Shown here piece after piece: positions 15,001 to 30,000 of a stretch of 64,000 nucleotides of DNA. Origin of the DNA: Anaerolineales bacterium UBA5195 (GTDB taxonomy: Bacteria; Chloroflexota; Anaerolineae; Anaerolineales; Villigracilaceae); assembly GCA_002412925.1 (NCBI GenBank), contig DHVZ01000011.1:101228-165227 (forward strand), given 5' to 3'. How positions within the stretch are numbered: the stretch's first letter is position 1; every line of letters begins with the position of its first letter. The notes under the pieces are model-generated. The model saw nothing but the letters and a program-made list of their open reading frames with translations. It had not been told where the DNA came from and made no database searches. Both the position numbers and the translations under genes were made by a program.

Positions 15001-18000
15001 TGGCGAAGGCTCGGATACGCTCAGCTTCTATGCCTATGACGGCCTGACGACCAACTTCTTCTACTCTTACGGCGGCGATACGATCACCTTCACCCCGCGG
15101 CCAGTCACCACCGACCTGAATTTTGTCCTCTCGAATGACGCCACCGGCGACACCGTCACCGACGTTTACAACGCGGCGAATAATGTTACCTACACTTCGC
15201 GTCAGTTCGAATACATTTATGGCGGCATCGGCCTCGATTCGCTCTACACCCTCAACCAGAACAGCACCTTCGACCTGGATGGCGTAACGGTCGATACCGA
15301 CCCGCTCTTCACTCCAGACGATGCGCTGACGCAGGTTTTACCTGTCGATACCAATACCTACACCGCTCTCGTCGAGGCTTATGTTCTGGAGTTTATGAAT
15401 GTTGAGCGTCTCTTTGCGGGCAGTGCGGACGACCTCTTCAATATCCTGGAGAACCAGGTCTTTGAAATGCACGGCGGCGCGGGGAATGATACCTTCGTCT
15501 TTACCAACGGCGTCAGCCTGGGCGACCTGACTGGCCCGCTGCATCCTGGCTTCCAGTCCTCGATCGATGGGCAGGGCGGCATCGATACCCTCGATTACAG
15601 CGCCTTCACCACCAGCGTAGTGGTTGATCTTTCGACCGGGCAGGCCAACAATCTGGCCTCGTCTGCGGTTGGACGCCTCGTCACCCTCGAAAACCTGATC
15701 GGCGGCTCGGCGGACGATACCCTGACTGGCGATGCGGGCAACAACGTCATCACCGGTAACGGTGGCAGCGACACCCTGGCGGGTGGCCTGGGCGATGACA
15801 CTTATGTCTTTGCGGATGGCTGGGGTCTGAACGATACCGTCAGTGAAGCCGTGGGTGAGGGCAATGACCGGCTCGACTTCGCCACTGTCACTGCTCCGCT
15901 GACCTTCAACCTGCTGACCACCGGTCTGAACGTCACCGATGGCACGAACCAGGTCACCTATACTGGCGGTGCGCTTGACAACCTGACCGGCGGCCTGAAC
16001 GATGATATCTTCGCCTTTGGCGATGGCGCCACCCTGCCTGGTTATGTTGATGGCGGCGCGGGCGCGAACACCCTCGATTTCAGCGCCTATACCACCGGGC
16101 GCAATGTTCTCCTGACGGCCAAAGGCACGTTGAGCGGCTTCGCCGGGACGGAGCTCTCGCTTGGTGCGGGCTTTGATAATGTCAGCAACCTTCTCGGTTC
16201 GGCCTCCCTGGCTGATCGGATTACCGGCATGGACGCGGCAGCGACGATCACGATTAATGCCGTGGTCAACGATTACACCGTTGATTTGAACAGCCTGGCC
16301 TTTCAGAAATTTGAATATGTCAGCGGCGGCGGACTGAACGATCTGTTTAACTTTGTCACTGCGAACTTCCAGGTGCTTGAGTACCTCGGTGGTGCGGGCG
16401 ATGACATTTTTGCCCTGCTCGGCAGCGTGAGCGTGCCCGGCAAGATTAACGGCCAGGGTGGCAACGATACCCTGACCTATGCGGCCTACACTGTCGGCGG
16501 CGTGATCGTCAACCTGGCGGCTGGCACGGCCACGGCCATTTTCGATGCGGCGGTTGGCGGTGTGGCCAGCGTCGAAAGTGTGATTGGCTCGGCCTTCAAC
16601 GATATCTTGATTGGCGATGTTTGGAACAACTTCCTGGATGGCGGCGATGGCAACGACAACCTGACCGGTGCGGAGGGCGATGACACCCTCCAGGGCGGTA
16701 ACGGTAACGACACCTTTCACTTCCTGGACGGTTGGGGCAATGACCTGGCTTCGGATCTGGCGGGCGCCCTCGATACCCTCGATTTCTCGAACCTGACCTA
16801 CGCCCTGAGCTTTGCGATTGCGGCAGGTGGGATTAATGTCACGGGCGGGCTGGGCGGTACACTGACCTTCACCGGCAACAATGCCGAACTCCTGCGCGGC
16901 GGCAAACGCGATGACGACTTTGTCTTTGAAAATGGCGCGGTGTTGGCGGGCGGCGCAGGCCGGATTGATGGCCTGGAAGGGCAAAACCGGCTCAATTACA
17001 GCGCCTACACCACCGGGGTCAGCGTTGACCTGGCGGCAGGCACGGCGACCGGGACGAACCCGGTCAACGGCGTGACCAATATTAGTGACGTTTATGGCGG
17101 TTCGGGCAATGACAGCCTCCTGGGCAATGACCTGAACAATATCCTGCGCGGCGGCCTGGGCAACGATACGCTCAACGGTCGCGGCGGTGTGGATACGCTC
17201 GATGAGAGCAATGCCACCGTCAACCTGACGATCAACCTGAACACCCTGACGGCCCAGACGACCGGTCTTGGCAGTGACACCCTTACGAATCTTGAAAATG
17301 TCCTGACCGGCTCGGGCAATGACACCTTAACCGGTGATCCGAACAACAACCTGCTCAACGGCGGGGCCGGGAACGACACCTATGCCTTCCTCGATAACTT
17401 CGGCGTCGATACGCTGGTGGATGCCTCGGGCGTGGATACGCTGAACTTCTCAGCCGTCACCACCAGCCTCGACTTTGCTTTTGGCGCGACAACGACGGTC
17501 ATTACGACCGGCGCGAACAGCCTGAGCCTCGGGACTGAGATCGAAACCTATCTCGGTGGGCAGAACGCCGACACTTTCCACCTGAATGCCGATCGCGCGG
17601 CGATTCTCGCGGGTGGCGCGGGCGCGGATGCCTTCATCTTCGCCGATGGCGTCACCCTGACCGGGACTATTGATGGACAGGTGGGGGCTGATACCCTCAA
17701 TTGGAGCGCCTTCACCTCTGCCCGGAACGTAACCCTGACCGGCGCGGGCGTGAATGGTTTCAGCGGCACCGAAGCCAGCCTGACCGGCGGCTTCACGAAT
17801 ATTGACGTTTTGGTCGGCAGCGCTTTGGCCGATACACTGAACGGCACAAACAACACTGCCACCTGGGATTTTGACGCGACCAATCGCTACCTGCTGGGTG
17901 GCAACGCGCTGACCTTCAGCGCTTTCGAAACCTTGAACGGCGGGACGGGTGTTGATAATTTTGCCTTCCACGGCGCGGCGACCTTCACTGGCACTTTGAA

Positions 18001-21000
18001 TGGCGGCGCGAATACGGATGTTCTTGATTTCAGCGCCTACGGCTCCGGCGCGACGGTCAATTTGGAGACTTCGACCGTCACCGGGCTGACCGGCACGTTT
18101 ACCAGCCTCGAGTCCTTCGTCGGCAGTCCGAACAGCGATACGATTGTCGGCCTGACGGCGGGCAGCACCTTTGCGGTGACTGGCTCGAAAGCAGGTACGG
18201 TCGATGGCTGGTTCGGTTTCTTGGCCACGGACGTGCTCCGCGGTGGGGCTGGCGATGATCTGCTCACTTATACTGGTTATAGCGGCCCGGCGGCCTTTGA
18301 TTTGACCGCCACCGGCCTGGTAGATGGCTTCGATGGCGTGGAAGCCAATGCCGGGATCAGCTTCGAAAATGTCAACCGCCTGAACGGCACTTCGTTTAGC
18401 GACAGCCTCCAGGGGCTGGGCGTGGACTCGCTCTGGGCCTTGACAGGCACCAATGCGGGGCAATACACGGCCTCGGGGCGGGTGCTTGGCTTTGGCTCTA
18501 TCGATACCCTGATTGGTGAAACCGGCGCGGATACCTTATCCTATGCCAGTTACATCACCCCGGTTTTGGTCACCCTGACTGGCACCGGCCTCGCCGATGG
18601 CTTCAACGGGACCGGCACAGATCTTTCTGGCGCTTTCCGCAACTTCAATACCCTGATCGGCGGCGCGGGCAGCGATCTGCTGACCGGCGCAAATTTGGTT
18701 GCCAACTGGGCGCTGACCAGCGCCACCGGCGGAACCTATACCAGCACCAATAGCCTGACCTTTGCAGACTTTGAAACCCTGACGGGCGGCTCGAATGCCG
18801 ACACTTTTGCCGTGACCGAGGGCCTCACTTTCCTGGGCGCGGTGGATGGCGGCGCGGGTGCGGACACTTTGACCTACGCGGGTTACACCAGCGGCGTGAA
18901 TGTGACCCTGACCGGTGCGGGTGCAGTGGATGGCTTCAACGGCACGGCAACCGGATTGGGCAGCGGTTTCAGTAACCTGAATATCCTGATGGGCGGCAAT
19001 GGTAGCGACACGCTGACCGGCGCTCCGTTGGTGGCGACCTTCGAACTGGATGGCAGCGACCGCTACTATTCCGGTGTGAACGAACTGGCCTTCTCCGGTC
19101 TGGAAAGCCTGACCGGCGGCGCGCTGGCTGATACTTTCCAGATCAGCGGCGCTCGCACCTATCTCCTGAACGGTGGCCTGGGTGCGGACACCTTCGTCTT
19201 TGCTGATGGCAGCAGTTTGATTGGTACGCTGAATGGCGGCCTGGATGCCGAGCTCGATACTCTCAGCTTTGCGGGCTACACCACTGCCCGGACGGTTTAC
19301 TTGACGGCCCTTTCGGCGGTCGGTTTTGCCGGTTACGAGCCGACGGTTCTGGCTGGCGGGTTCACGAATATCGACAGCCTGATTGGTACCCCTGCGACGG
19401 GTCTGACCGGTGATAAGCTCTTTGGCCTGGTCCCGGTTGATGCACAATGGGATTTGAACGGCGCGGCCAGCCAGTACATGGTTGGTGTAAACACGCTTAA
19501 CTTCCAGGGTTGGGATGTGCTTCAGGGCGGCGATCTGGCGGATACCTATCTCCTTCACGGGGCAGAAACCGGCTACCTGTTTGGGAATGCCGGGAATGAC
19601 GTTTTCCGCCTGTTCGATGGCGCCACGCTGAACGGCACCCTGCACGGCGGCGGCGGCGTCAACCTGCTCGATTACAGTCTTTACACCACCAGCGTCAGTG
19701 TTGACCTGGGGGTGCTGGGCCGGGCGACGGGCATCAATGGCGGGCTGGCCAATGGCATCAGCGGCATCCAGAACGTCTATGGTGGTTCGGCGGCGGATAC
19801 CCTGCTCGGCAACAACGGCGATAACGTCATCATGGGCAATGGCGGAAACGATACCCTGAATGGCGGCGACGGCAATGACCGCTACCTGTTCGGCGACGGT
19901 TTCGGCCAGGATACCCTGACCGAAGGTATTGGCGTCGACACGCTTGATTTCTCAGGTGTCAGCACTTCGATCACCTTCAACCTCTCGACCTTTAGCCTGG
20001 TCAATGGCGCGAACAGCCTCAGCTACAACGGCAACCGGCTTGAACGCTTCATCGGCGGGTCAACGAATGACTTCTTCATCTTTGGCGACGGTTTTGCCCT
20101 GCCTGCGGGCGGTTTCATTGACGGTTCGGGCGGTTCCGATTGGCTTGATTACGTCGCCTACACTACCAGCGTCAATGTCAACCTGACCACTGGCGCTGCT
20201 ACCGGTGTCCCGAACGGCGTGATCAACATTGAGAATGCCATCGGCGGCTCGGCGGGCGATACCCTGGTCGGTAACGCCGTCGCCAACATCCTGATTGGCA
20301 ACAACGGACCGGATCAAATCACCGGCGGCGCGGGGAATGATACCCTGACTGGCGGCGCAGGGGACGATACCTATCACTTCTCTGGGAATGATTGGGGCGC
20401 GGATACCCTGGCGGACGCCAGCGGCGCCGATACCCTCGACTTTGCGGCGGCGACCGATAACCTGACCTTTAACCTGACCAGCAGCGCGCTGACCGTCACT
20501 GGCGGCGCGAACAGCCTGACCCTGGCTGCGAATAACATCGAACGTCTCTTGGGCGGCCTGGGCAACGACAGCTTTGTCTTCGCGGATGGCGTTGGCGTGG
20601 CGGGCGGCGGACTCGGCACCTTTGTGGATGGCGGCCTGGGGAACAACACCCTCGATTACACGGCCTACACCACCAATGTCACCGTCAACCTGTTTGCCAA
20701 ACTGGCGACGGGCGTCAACAACGGCCTGACGGGCGGCATCGACCGCATCCAGAACGTGATTGGCGGCACGCTCTTCAATGATATCTGGGGCGATGACAAT
20801 GACAACATCCTGACCAGCGGCCTGACCAATGACAACCTGCACGGCCTGGGTGGAAATGACACCTATGTCTTTATTGACAATTGGGGTACCGACTTTGTCT
20901 TCGATACAACGGGCAACGACACGCTGACCTTCATCAACTTGAGTTCCGGCGTGGCGTTCAGCTTCGCGGTTGGTTCGGCCACGGTCACTTCCGGCGCAAA

Positions 21001-24000
21001 CATCATCACCACGGATGGCAATGTCGAAAACTTCATCGGGACCAATTTTGCCGATACCTTCACCTTTGCCAATGGCGCGACGGTGGCAGGCTTGGTCGAT
21101 GGACAGGGCGGTTACGATACCCTCGACCTGAGCGCTTACACCTCCCTCCGCCACGTGGTTCTGACCAACACCGGCACGGTGGACGGCTTCCGCGGCACCG
21201 AAGCTGCCCTGGGCGCTTTCGATAACCTCGACGAAATTCGTGGCTCGGCCCTCTTTGGCGACTCGCTGACTGGCCGCAACGCTGATGCTGACTTTATCCT
21301 CGGCGCAACGGACCAGTACGTCAGTGTTAATCAACTCGACTTCTCTGGTTTTGAAGTCCTGACCGGCGGCAGTGCAGCCGACACTTTCCATCTCAATACC
21401 AGCCACAGCGCAAACCTGAACGGTGGCGCGGGCGCGGACAATTTCATCTTTACCAGCGGCGCGGTTCTAGCCGGAACAGTCAATGGCAACGGTGGCGCGG
21501 ATACCCTCGATCTTTCGGCCCTCGGCGCGCGAACAGTCACCCTGACCAGCGCGGGCGGGACGGACGGCTTCAACGGGACCGACCTGGCCATCAGCGGCGG
21601 CTTCAGCAATCTTGACAACCTGATCGGTACAGCGGGCGTCGATACGCTGGTCGGTGCGAACCTGGCAGCCACTTTTGAACTGGATGGCACAAACCGCTAC
21701 TTCTCCGGTGCGAATTCAATCGCTTTCTCCGCTTTCGAAAATCTGACCGGCGGTGCGGGCGCGGATACCTTTGCTTTTGGCGGCGCGTACACCTTCACCG
21801 GAAATCTGAACGGCGGTGCGGGTACGGATCGCTTCGATTACAGCCTCTACGGCAATCCGGTTACGCTCAACCTGCAAACCGGTCTGATCACCGGCCTGGC
21901 CGGGAGCTTCACGAGTATCGAAGGCCTGACTGGCTCGGCAGGTAGCGATACGCTGATTGGCGCGAACAGTGGCGCAAGCTTCAACCTGACCGGCGCGGGC
22001 GCGGGCAACATTAACAGCCTCTTCTCGTTCTCCTCGGTTGAAAACCTGGCGGGCGGGACGGGCGCGGATACGCTCAGCTACAGCGGCTTCACTGGCCCGG
22101 TGACGCTCAACCTGCAAACCGGCTCGGCCACCGGCCTGGCCTCCTTCTCCGGCATGGAAACGGTCAACGGTTCGACCGCCAGCGATACCATCCTCGGGCG
22201 CGACGCGGGCAGCAGCTTCACCGTTAGCGGCGCGAACAGCGGCGCCGTCGATGGGCTGAACTTTACTTCCTTCGAAAACCTGACCGGTGGCCTCGGCGAT
22301 GACACTTTTGCCCTGAGCGGCGCGGGCAGCCTGAGCGGCCTGGTCAACGGCGGCGCGGGGACGGATTTCCTCAGCTACGCGGCTTATGGCGCGGCGGCAA
22401 CGATCAACCTGCAAACCCTGACTGCCACCGGCTTTGCGGGTGGCTTCACCTCCATTGAGCAGTTCACCGGCTCCGGGTCGGTGGATACGCTCGTTGGGCC
22501 GAACAGCGGCGCGACCTTCAACGTCAGCGGCGCAAATAGCGGGAATGTCTCCGGCTATACCTTTAACTCCTTCGAAAACCTGACCGGCGGAACGGGCGCA
22601 GATACCTTCGCGTTCGGCGCGGGCGCCTCCATTGCTGGCAGCCTGAATGGCGGCCTGGGTACGGATCTGCTTGATTTCTCTGTCTTTGGCGCATCGGTCA
22701 ATGTTAACCTGCTGACCGGTGCTTCAACCGCGATTGGCGGCGGTGCTTTGGGTCGTGTCAGCGGCATTGAAAACTTAAATGGCTCTCTGCTGAATGACAC
22801 CCTGACCGGTGACAACACCCCGAATGTCATCAACGCGATTGGCGGCAACGACCTGATCAACGGCAACGCTGGTAACGACCTGTTTATCTTCCCGCTTGGC
22901 GCTGGTTTCAGCGGTACGTTGGAAGGCGGCACGGGCACCGACACGATGGACTTCAACTCCCAGGCGGTTGCTTTCAACACAATCCTGACCGGTCTTGGCG
23001 TGCTGGATGGCTTCAGCGGAACCCTGGGCGGGAACCCGTTTGTCAATCTGGAAGTGCTGATTGCCTCCGGCGCGGCGGGCGATGGCCTGACTGGTCTGAA
23101 CGCGCTTGCCACCTGGAACATCGGGGCGAACACCTATGTTTCCGGTGGGCGCACCTTCAGCTTCTCGAATGTTGAGGCCCTGACGGGCGGCTCGCTGGCA
23201 GATAACTTCGTCTTTGCCAATGGCGCAAGCTTCGCCGGTTCGGTTGACGGCGGCGCGGGCAGTGATACGCTTAATTACGCAGCTTACACCACCGCGAGGA
23301 ATGTCACCCTGACGGCCCTTGGCGCTCTCGATGGTTTCTCGGGAACCGAATCCAGCCTGATCGGCGGCTTCACTAATATCAATGCTTACACCGGTTCAAC
23401 GGCAGCCACTGACAACCTGACCGGGCGCGATGTCCCGACCACCTGGACGGTCGATGGCACGAACCAGTATCTCAACGGCACGAATGCGCTCAGCTTCTCT
23501 GCGGTCGAAATCCTGACCGGCGGCAGCGCTGTGGACACTTTCAACCTCAGCGGCGCGCGCAGTTTCAACCTGAACGGCGGCGGTGGCGCGGATGTCTTCA
23601 ACTTCGCCAACGGCGCGACCCTGACCGGCGCGCTGGATGGCGGCGCGGATAGCGATACCCTGAGCTTTGCGGCCTATACCACCGCCCGGAACGTGCTTCT
23701 AACTGGCGTGGGCGCAAATGGCTTCGCCGGAACGCAGGCGGCCATCACCGGCGGCTTTAGCGGGATCGATACTTTGGCTGGTTCGACGGCCCTGACCGAT
23801 ACCCTGACCGGCCTGAACGCGGATGCCGTCTGGAACATTGGCGCGGCGCATACCTACGTCAGCGGCGCTTCGACCCTGACCTTCACCTCCTATGAGAACC
23901 TGGTGGGCGGCTCGTCAGCGGATGTCTTCGCCTTCAGCGGTGCGGGTAGCCTGGCCGGGACAATCGCTGGCAGCGGCGGTACGGACACCCTTGATTACAG

Positions 24001-27000
24001 CGCCTATGCTTCAGGCGTAACCGTCAACCTGGGGGCGGGTTCCGCCACCGGCGTTGGCGGCGGCGCAGCGGCGCGTGTCAGCGGCGTAGAAAACCTGACC
24101 GGCTCGGCCTTTGGCGACAGCCTGACTGGCGATGCGAATGCCAACGTCTTGCGCGGCCTGGGCGGGAATGACAGCCTGACGGGTGGCGCTGGCAACGACA
24201 CCTATATCTTTGCGAATGGTTTCGGTGAGGATACGATCGTCGAAGCGGCGGGCGCGGGCAGCGATACCCTCGATTTCAGCGCCGTGACCAGTGGCATGAC
24301 CTTCAACCTCGGGTCAGCCGGGTTAAGCGGCGGCTATGGCGCGAACAGCATCACTGCCGCTGGCTTGAACCTTGAAGTCTTGATTGGCACCTCGGTCAAT
24401 GACACCTTTGCTTTTGCGGCGGGTGGCAGTTTCAATGGCACATTGAATGGCTTCACCGGCACCGACACCCTCGATTACAGCCTCTATACGACCGGGGTCA
24501 GCGTTGACCTTTCGGCGGGAACGGCGACGGGCACGCTTGGCGTCAGCAACTTCGAGAATTTGATCGGCTCACCGCAGAATGACATTCTGACCGGCGATGC
24601 TGGGAATAACGTCATTACCGGCGGCTTGGGCGACGATATGCTTACTGGCCTGGGCGGCGACGACCTCTATCTCTTCGCAGATGACTTTGGTACCGATACG
24701 GTCGTTGAAGCGGCCCTGGGTGGCGAGGATACCCTCGACTTTAGCGCCCTGACCTCAGCTCTGACCGCGACAGTCCTCGGCGATACCCTGACCATCACCA
24801 GTCTTGCTAACACGGTCAGCCATGTTGGGATTTTCATCGAGCATCTTCTCGGCCCGGAGACGGCCTCGGCCACCCTCGACTTCTCAATCGATAGCGTTAT
24901 CCACCATGTCCTCCTGACTGCCCTCGGCACCACGCGCGGCTTCCAGGGGATTGTCGATGGTCTCTGGAGCTTCGACGACATCGATAACATTCTTGCCAGC
25001 CCATTGGATGGGGATACCTTGACCGGGATGAACGCGATTGCGGTCTGGACCTTGACCAGCGCGCTGGGCGGCAGTTATCTCAGCAGCCGCACCCTGACCT
25101 TCGACGGCTTTGAACAACTCTTTGGCGGTTCGGAGGCCGACAGCTTCACCGTTACTGAAGGCGTCATCTTCACCGGCACAATCGACGGCGGCGCGGGTAC
25201 GGCCAACGACACACTGACCTATCATGACTATGTTGACCCCATCACGGTCAATTTGACCGGCCTTGGCCCCAACGACGGCTTGAGCGGTACGGCCACCGGC
25301 CTGCCAGGCGGTTTCACAAACATTGACACCCTGGTGGGCGGCAGCGCGGCAGCGGATGTCCTGAATGGCACAGATCAAAACGCCACCTTCCAGTTTGCCG
25401 CCACGAATACCTACGGCTACAGTGGCCAGAACGTTACCTTCTCGGCCTTCGAAATCCTGAATGGCGGCACTGGCGACGATACCTTCGTCTTCCTGGTTGG
25501 CGGCTCCTTCGGCGGCACGCTCAATGGCGGCGCAGGCAGCGACACCCTGACTTACTCCACCTATGCCACCCCGGTTACCGTTACCTTCGTTGCTGATGGC
25601 CTCACCGATGGCTTCGACGGCTCGGCCACCAATTTGGCGAACTTTACGAATATCGACAATTTCATCGGCGGCGCGAACAGTGAAGACACCCTGCAAGGGC
25701 TGAACGCGGATGCCACCTTCGAAATTGATACTACCTACCGCTACCGCACTGTCACCAACTTTGCGGTCTTCTCAGCCTTCGAGAATCTGGTTGGCGGCAC
25801 GCAGACCGACACCTTCAAGTTCTTTGGTACTGCCAGCTTCATTGGTGACCTGGATGGCGGCCTGGGTACCGATTGGCTTGATTACACCGCCTATAACCTG
25901 GCCGTCACCGTCAACCTGGGTGGCTCTGCCTCCACTGGCCTGGTCGGCACCTTCACCAATATCGAAGGCGTATACGGTAGTCCGCAGCTTGATATTCTGG
26001 TTGGCCGCCCGGCTGGCAGCACCTTCCATCTGACTGGTTTGAACCAGGGTGACGTGGATGGGAACTTTACCTTCTACTACATGGAAAAAGTTGTCGGCGG
26101 CCCGAACCTGGATACCCTCGACCTCTCCCTCTACCCGTCTACTGCCTCGGTGGTCCTGACGGCGGATGGCACGCTGGATGGTTTCCAGGGCACTGCCAAC
26201 GGCCTGACGACCGGCTTCGACAACATTAACCGGCTGGTGGGTTCGGCGGCGGCCACTGACAGTCTTACCGGGCGCAACCAGCCTGCCAACTGGCAGTTAA
26301 CCAGCGCCAATGGAGGGATCTACGCGGATGGCTTGAGCCTGGCCTTTGTCGACTTCGAAATTCTTCAGGGCGGCACCAGCACCGACATCTTCGCCGTCAC
26401 CGAAGGCGTCACTTTCGCTGGCACAGTCGATGGCGGCGCGGGCCTGGATACGCTCACCTACGCCGGGTATACCACCCCGACCTTTGTGACGCTGACCGGC
26501 CTTGGCCTGGTTGATGGCTTCAATGGTACGGCAACCGGTTTGGCGAATGGTTTCCAGAATCTGAACATTCTGACTGGCGGCAATGGCAGTGATACCCTCA
26601 CTGGCGCGCCCCTGCTGGGTACTTTCGAGCTGGATGGAACTGATCGTTACTACGTTGGCGCGCATGAACTGGCCTTCAGCGGCCTCGAAAACCTGAACGG
26701 CGGCACCCTGGCAGACCTGTTCCAAATCAGCGGAACGCGCGCTTACAACTTGCACGGCGGCGCGGGCAATGACAGCTTTGTCTTTGCCAACGGCGCGATC
26801 TTGACTGGCGCCCTCAACGGCGGTGACGATATCGATACTCTCGACTACAGTGCCTACACTACCGGCGTCAATGTCAATCTCTTGACGGGTGTGGCGATGA
26901 ATGTCAGCGGTGGTGTTTCTTTCATCGAAAACCTGATTGGCGGTTCTGCTGGTGATACCTTGGTCGGCGACAACAACGCCAACGTCATCACCGGCAACGC

Positions 27001-30000
27001 TGGAAACGACAGCCTGACTGGCAACGGCGGGAACGATACTTTCGTCTTTGCGGATGGTTGGGGCGCGGATACTGTCGCCGACTCTTCCGGCCAGGATACG
27101 CTCGACTTCTCGGCGGTGACAGCGGCCATTGATCTGACCGTCAACCTGCTCGACCAGCAAGTGCTGGGCGGTGGGAACACGGTCAACTTCGGCGGCATTG
27201 ATGTTGTTATCGGTGGCGCCGGGGCGGACACCTTCAATCTCGCTGGCGCGCAGGATTACGACCTCTACGGCTCGGCTGGCGCGGATACCTTCAACTTCCT
27301 CGCCAACGGCGCGGTCGGTGGCGCGTTGACCGGTCTGCTGGATGGCGGCGCGGACCACGACCTGCTCAATTACCAGGCCGATCCGACCACCCTCCTGACT
27401 AGTCGCTACTTCACGCTGACCGGCCTCGGGACGAGCGGCTTCAACGGTACGGAACTGAGCATCTCCGCTGGTTTTGCGAATATCGATGAAATCATCGGTG
27501 GCCTCGGACCGGATACGCTCGAAGGTCTCAACCTGGATGGCACTTTCAACATCCATACCGGCAGTATCGATTACAGCGCGGGCGGCACCAGCCTGCACAC
27601 GACCTTCCTTGAAAACCTGGTCGGCGGCACGGGTAATGACCTGTTCATCTTTGACGATGGCGCGGTCTTGCCCGGTGTTTCTAACAGCATCGACGGCAAG
27701 GCGGGCACGGATACCCTCGATTACAGTGCCTATACCACGGAAGTCTATGTCAACCTGGTTGGCGGTGTGGCAACAGGCGTTACCAATGGCGTTGCCAGCA
27801 TTGAGCACGTTATTGGTTCCTTCACCAGCGCCACCACGCTCTACGGTGACGATAATGACAACATCTTCAATATCACCGGCGGCGGTGGCTATAACATCTA
27901 TGGCCGCGGCGGTAACGATACCTACATCTTTGACGCGGATACTCAACTCAACTCGGTCTATATTTACGAAGATCTCTTGAATGGCGGCTGGGGCATTGAT
28001 ACGGTTTCCTTCGCCCCGACTTCGTTGGCGGTTGTCTTCGATCTGTCGCTTTCAAGTGACTTGGTCAATCTCTATCCTCAGACAGTCAATGCCAACCTGA
28101 TCTTGACCTTCTACGGCGCGATCGAGAACCTGATCGGCGGTTCGGGCAACGATACCCTGACCGGTTCAGATGGCTCGAATATCATCACCGGCGGCCCGGG
28201 CAACGATACCCTGACTGGCCTGGGTGGCTCCGACCGCTACGTCTTTGCGGATGGCTGGGGCCAGGATTCCGTCGTCGATAGTGGCGGCGGGAACGAGACC
28301 TTCGACTTCAGCACCGTGACCGCCAATTTAACGACGACCCTGGCGGCGGGTCCGGGTGGCTTGGTCGTCTCCGCGGGAACGAACCAGGTTACCGGTTCGC
28401 TGTCTGAAATCGAAAACCTGATCGGCGGCTCCGGGGATGACCTGTTCATCTTCCATCATGGCGTCGTTCTGAACGGCACGCTGGATGGCCGCGGCGGCGC
28501 GGATACCTTGAATTTTGCCGCTTATACTACTGGGCGCGCGGTAGCCCTGACGGCGCTCGGCAGCCTGGATGGCTATGCCGGGGCAGACAGTACTATCCCG
28601 GCGGGCTTCGATAATGTGGAACGGATTACCGGCTCCTCGGCCAGCGACTCGCTCACTGGCTTGAGCCTGGATAGTCATTGGACCGTGGCAACCCCGACCT
28701 ACACCTACAGTGTGGATGGTTCCGGCCGCACCTTGACCTTTACTTACTTCGAGACTCTGGTTGGCCTCTCGGCTCGGGATGTCTTTACCCTGGCATCTGG
28801 CCCGCAGGTGGCGCAGATTTACGCGGGCGCGGGCGATGATACGCTCGTCATGCTCGATCATGCCACGCTGACCGGTTTCTTCGAAGGTCAAGGCGGGTAC
28901 GATACCGCTGATTACAGCGCTTACACTACCCCACGCCACTTCTACCTGCAAGCGGTTCTGGGTGTGACGGATGGCTACAACGTCAGCGAAACGAGTGTCA
29001 GTGGTGGGATGTTCAACCTCCAGCAGATTATTGGCAGTCTGAGCGCCAATTCATTGGCCTCTGCCGACTCCCTGCATGGCCGTGACGCCACGGCGACTTT
29101 CGACCTGGGCACGCCGGTGGAGCATTACACTGACCTGGTCAGTGGGCGCATCCTTGATCTGCAGAACCTGGAAGATATGTATGGCGGTTCCTTGGTCGAT
29201 ACCATGAACCTGACCGGGCCGCATACAGGCCGTCTCTACGGGCAGGGCGATGCGGATCTCTTCAATGTCAGCGGGGCTGGCAGTCTGATTGGCTTCATCG
29301 ATGGCGGCGTTGGCTACGATACCCTTGACTACACTCTCTACAACACCGCTCGCGCCTTTGACCTGACCCATGTTGATGCTGATGGTTTCGACGGCACCGA
29401 AGCCAGCCTGATGAACCCGACCCTCGATTTCAATGGCTTCTACAATATCGATTTCCTGCTTGGCAAGAACACAGGCCTGCCCATCGAGCTTGACTCCTTG
29501 CAAGGCCTGGATACCGATGGTATCTGGACGCTGGTCAATGCGGCCGAGAAGAGCCAGTACTCCACCCAGGGTTTCACCCTCGATTTCTCGTACATCGACT
29601 CGCTGATTGGCGAGGGCGGTGCAGACGACTTTGTCTTCGGTAACGGCGTCATCCTGGCTGGTTCGATCGATGGTGGTGCAGGCTACGACACTCTGAATTG
29701 GAATGCCTACACCACGGCTCGCGCGGTGACCCTGAGCGGTCTTTCCGGTGCGGATGGCTTTGCCGGAGCGGAAGCCTCGGTCGCGGGCGGCTTCACGCAC
29801 TTGAACCAGATTCTGGGCGGCTCGGCAGTCGACAGCCTGACCACACTCAATGCCGTCAGCACCTTTACGATTGACGACGCGAATGGCGGCACCTACGCCA
29901 GCGGTGGCAATGCGCTCGACTTCGGTTCCTTCGACCGGCTCTTTGCCGGTTCCAACGCCGATCTGTTCAACTTCGTCAACGCGGGGATGATCGCCACCTC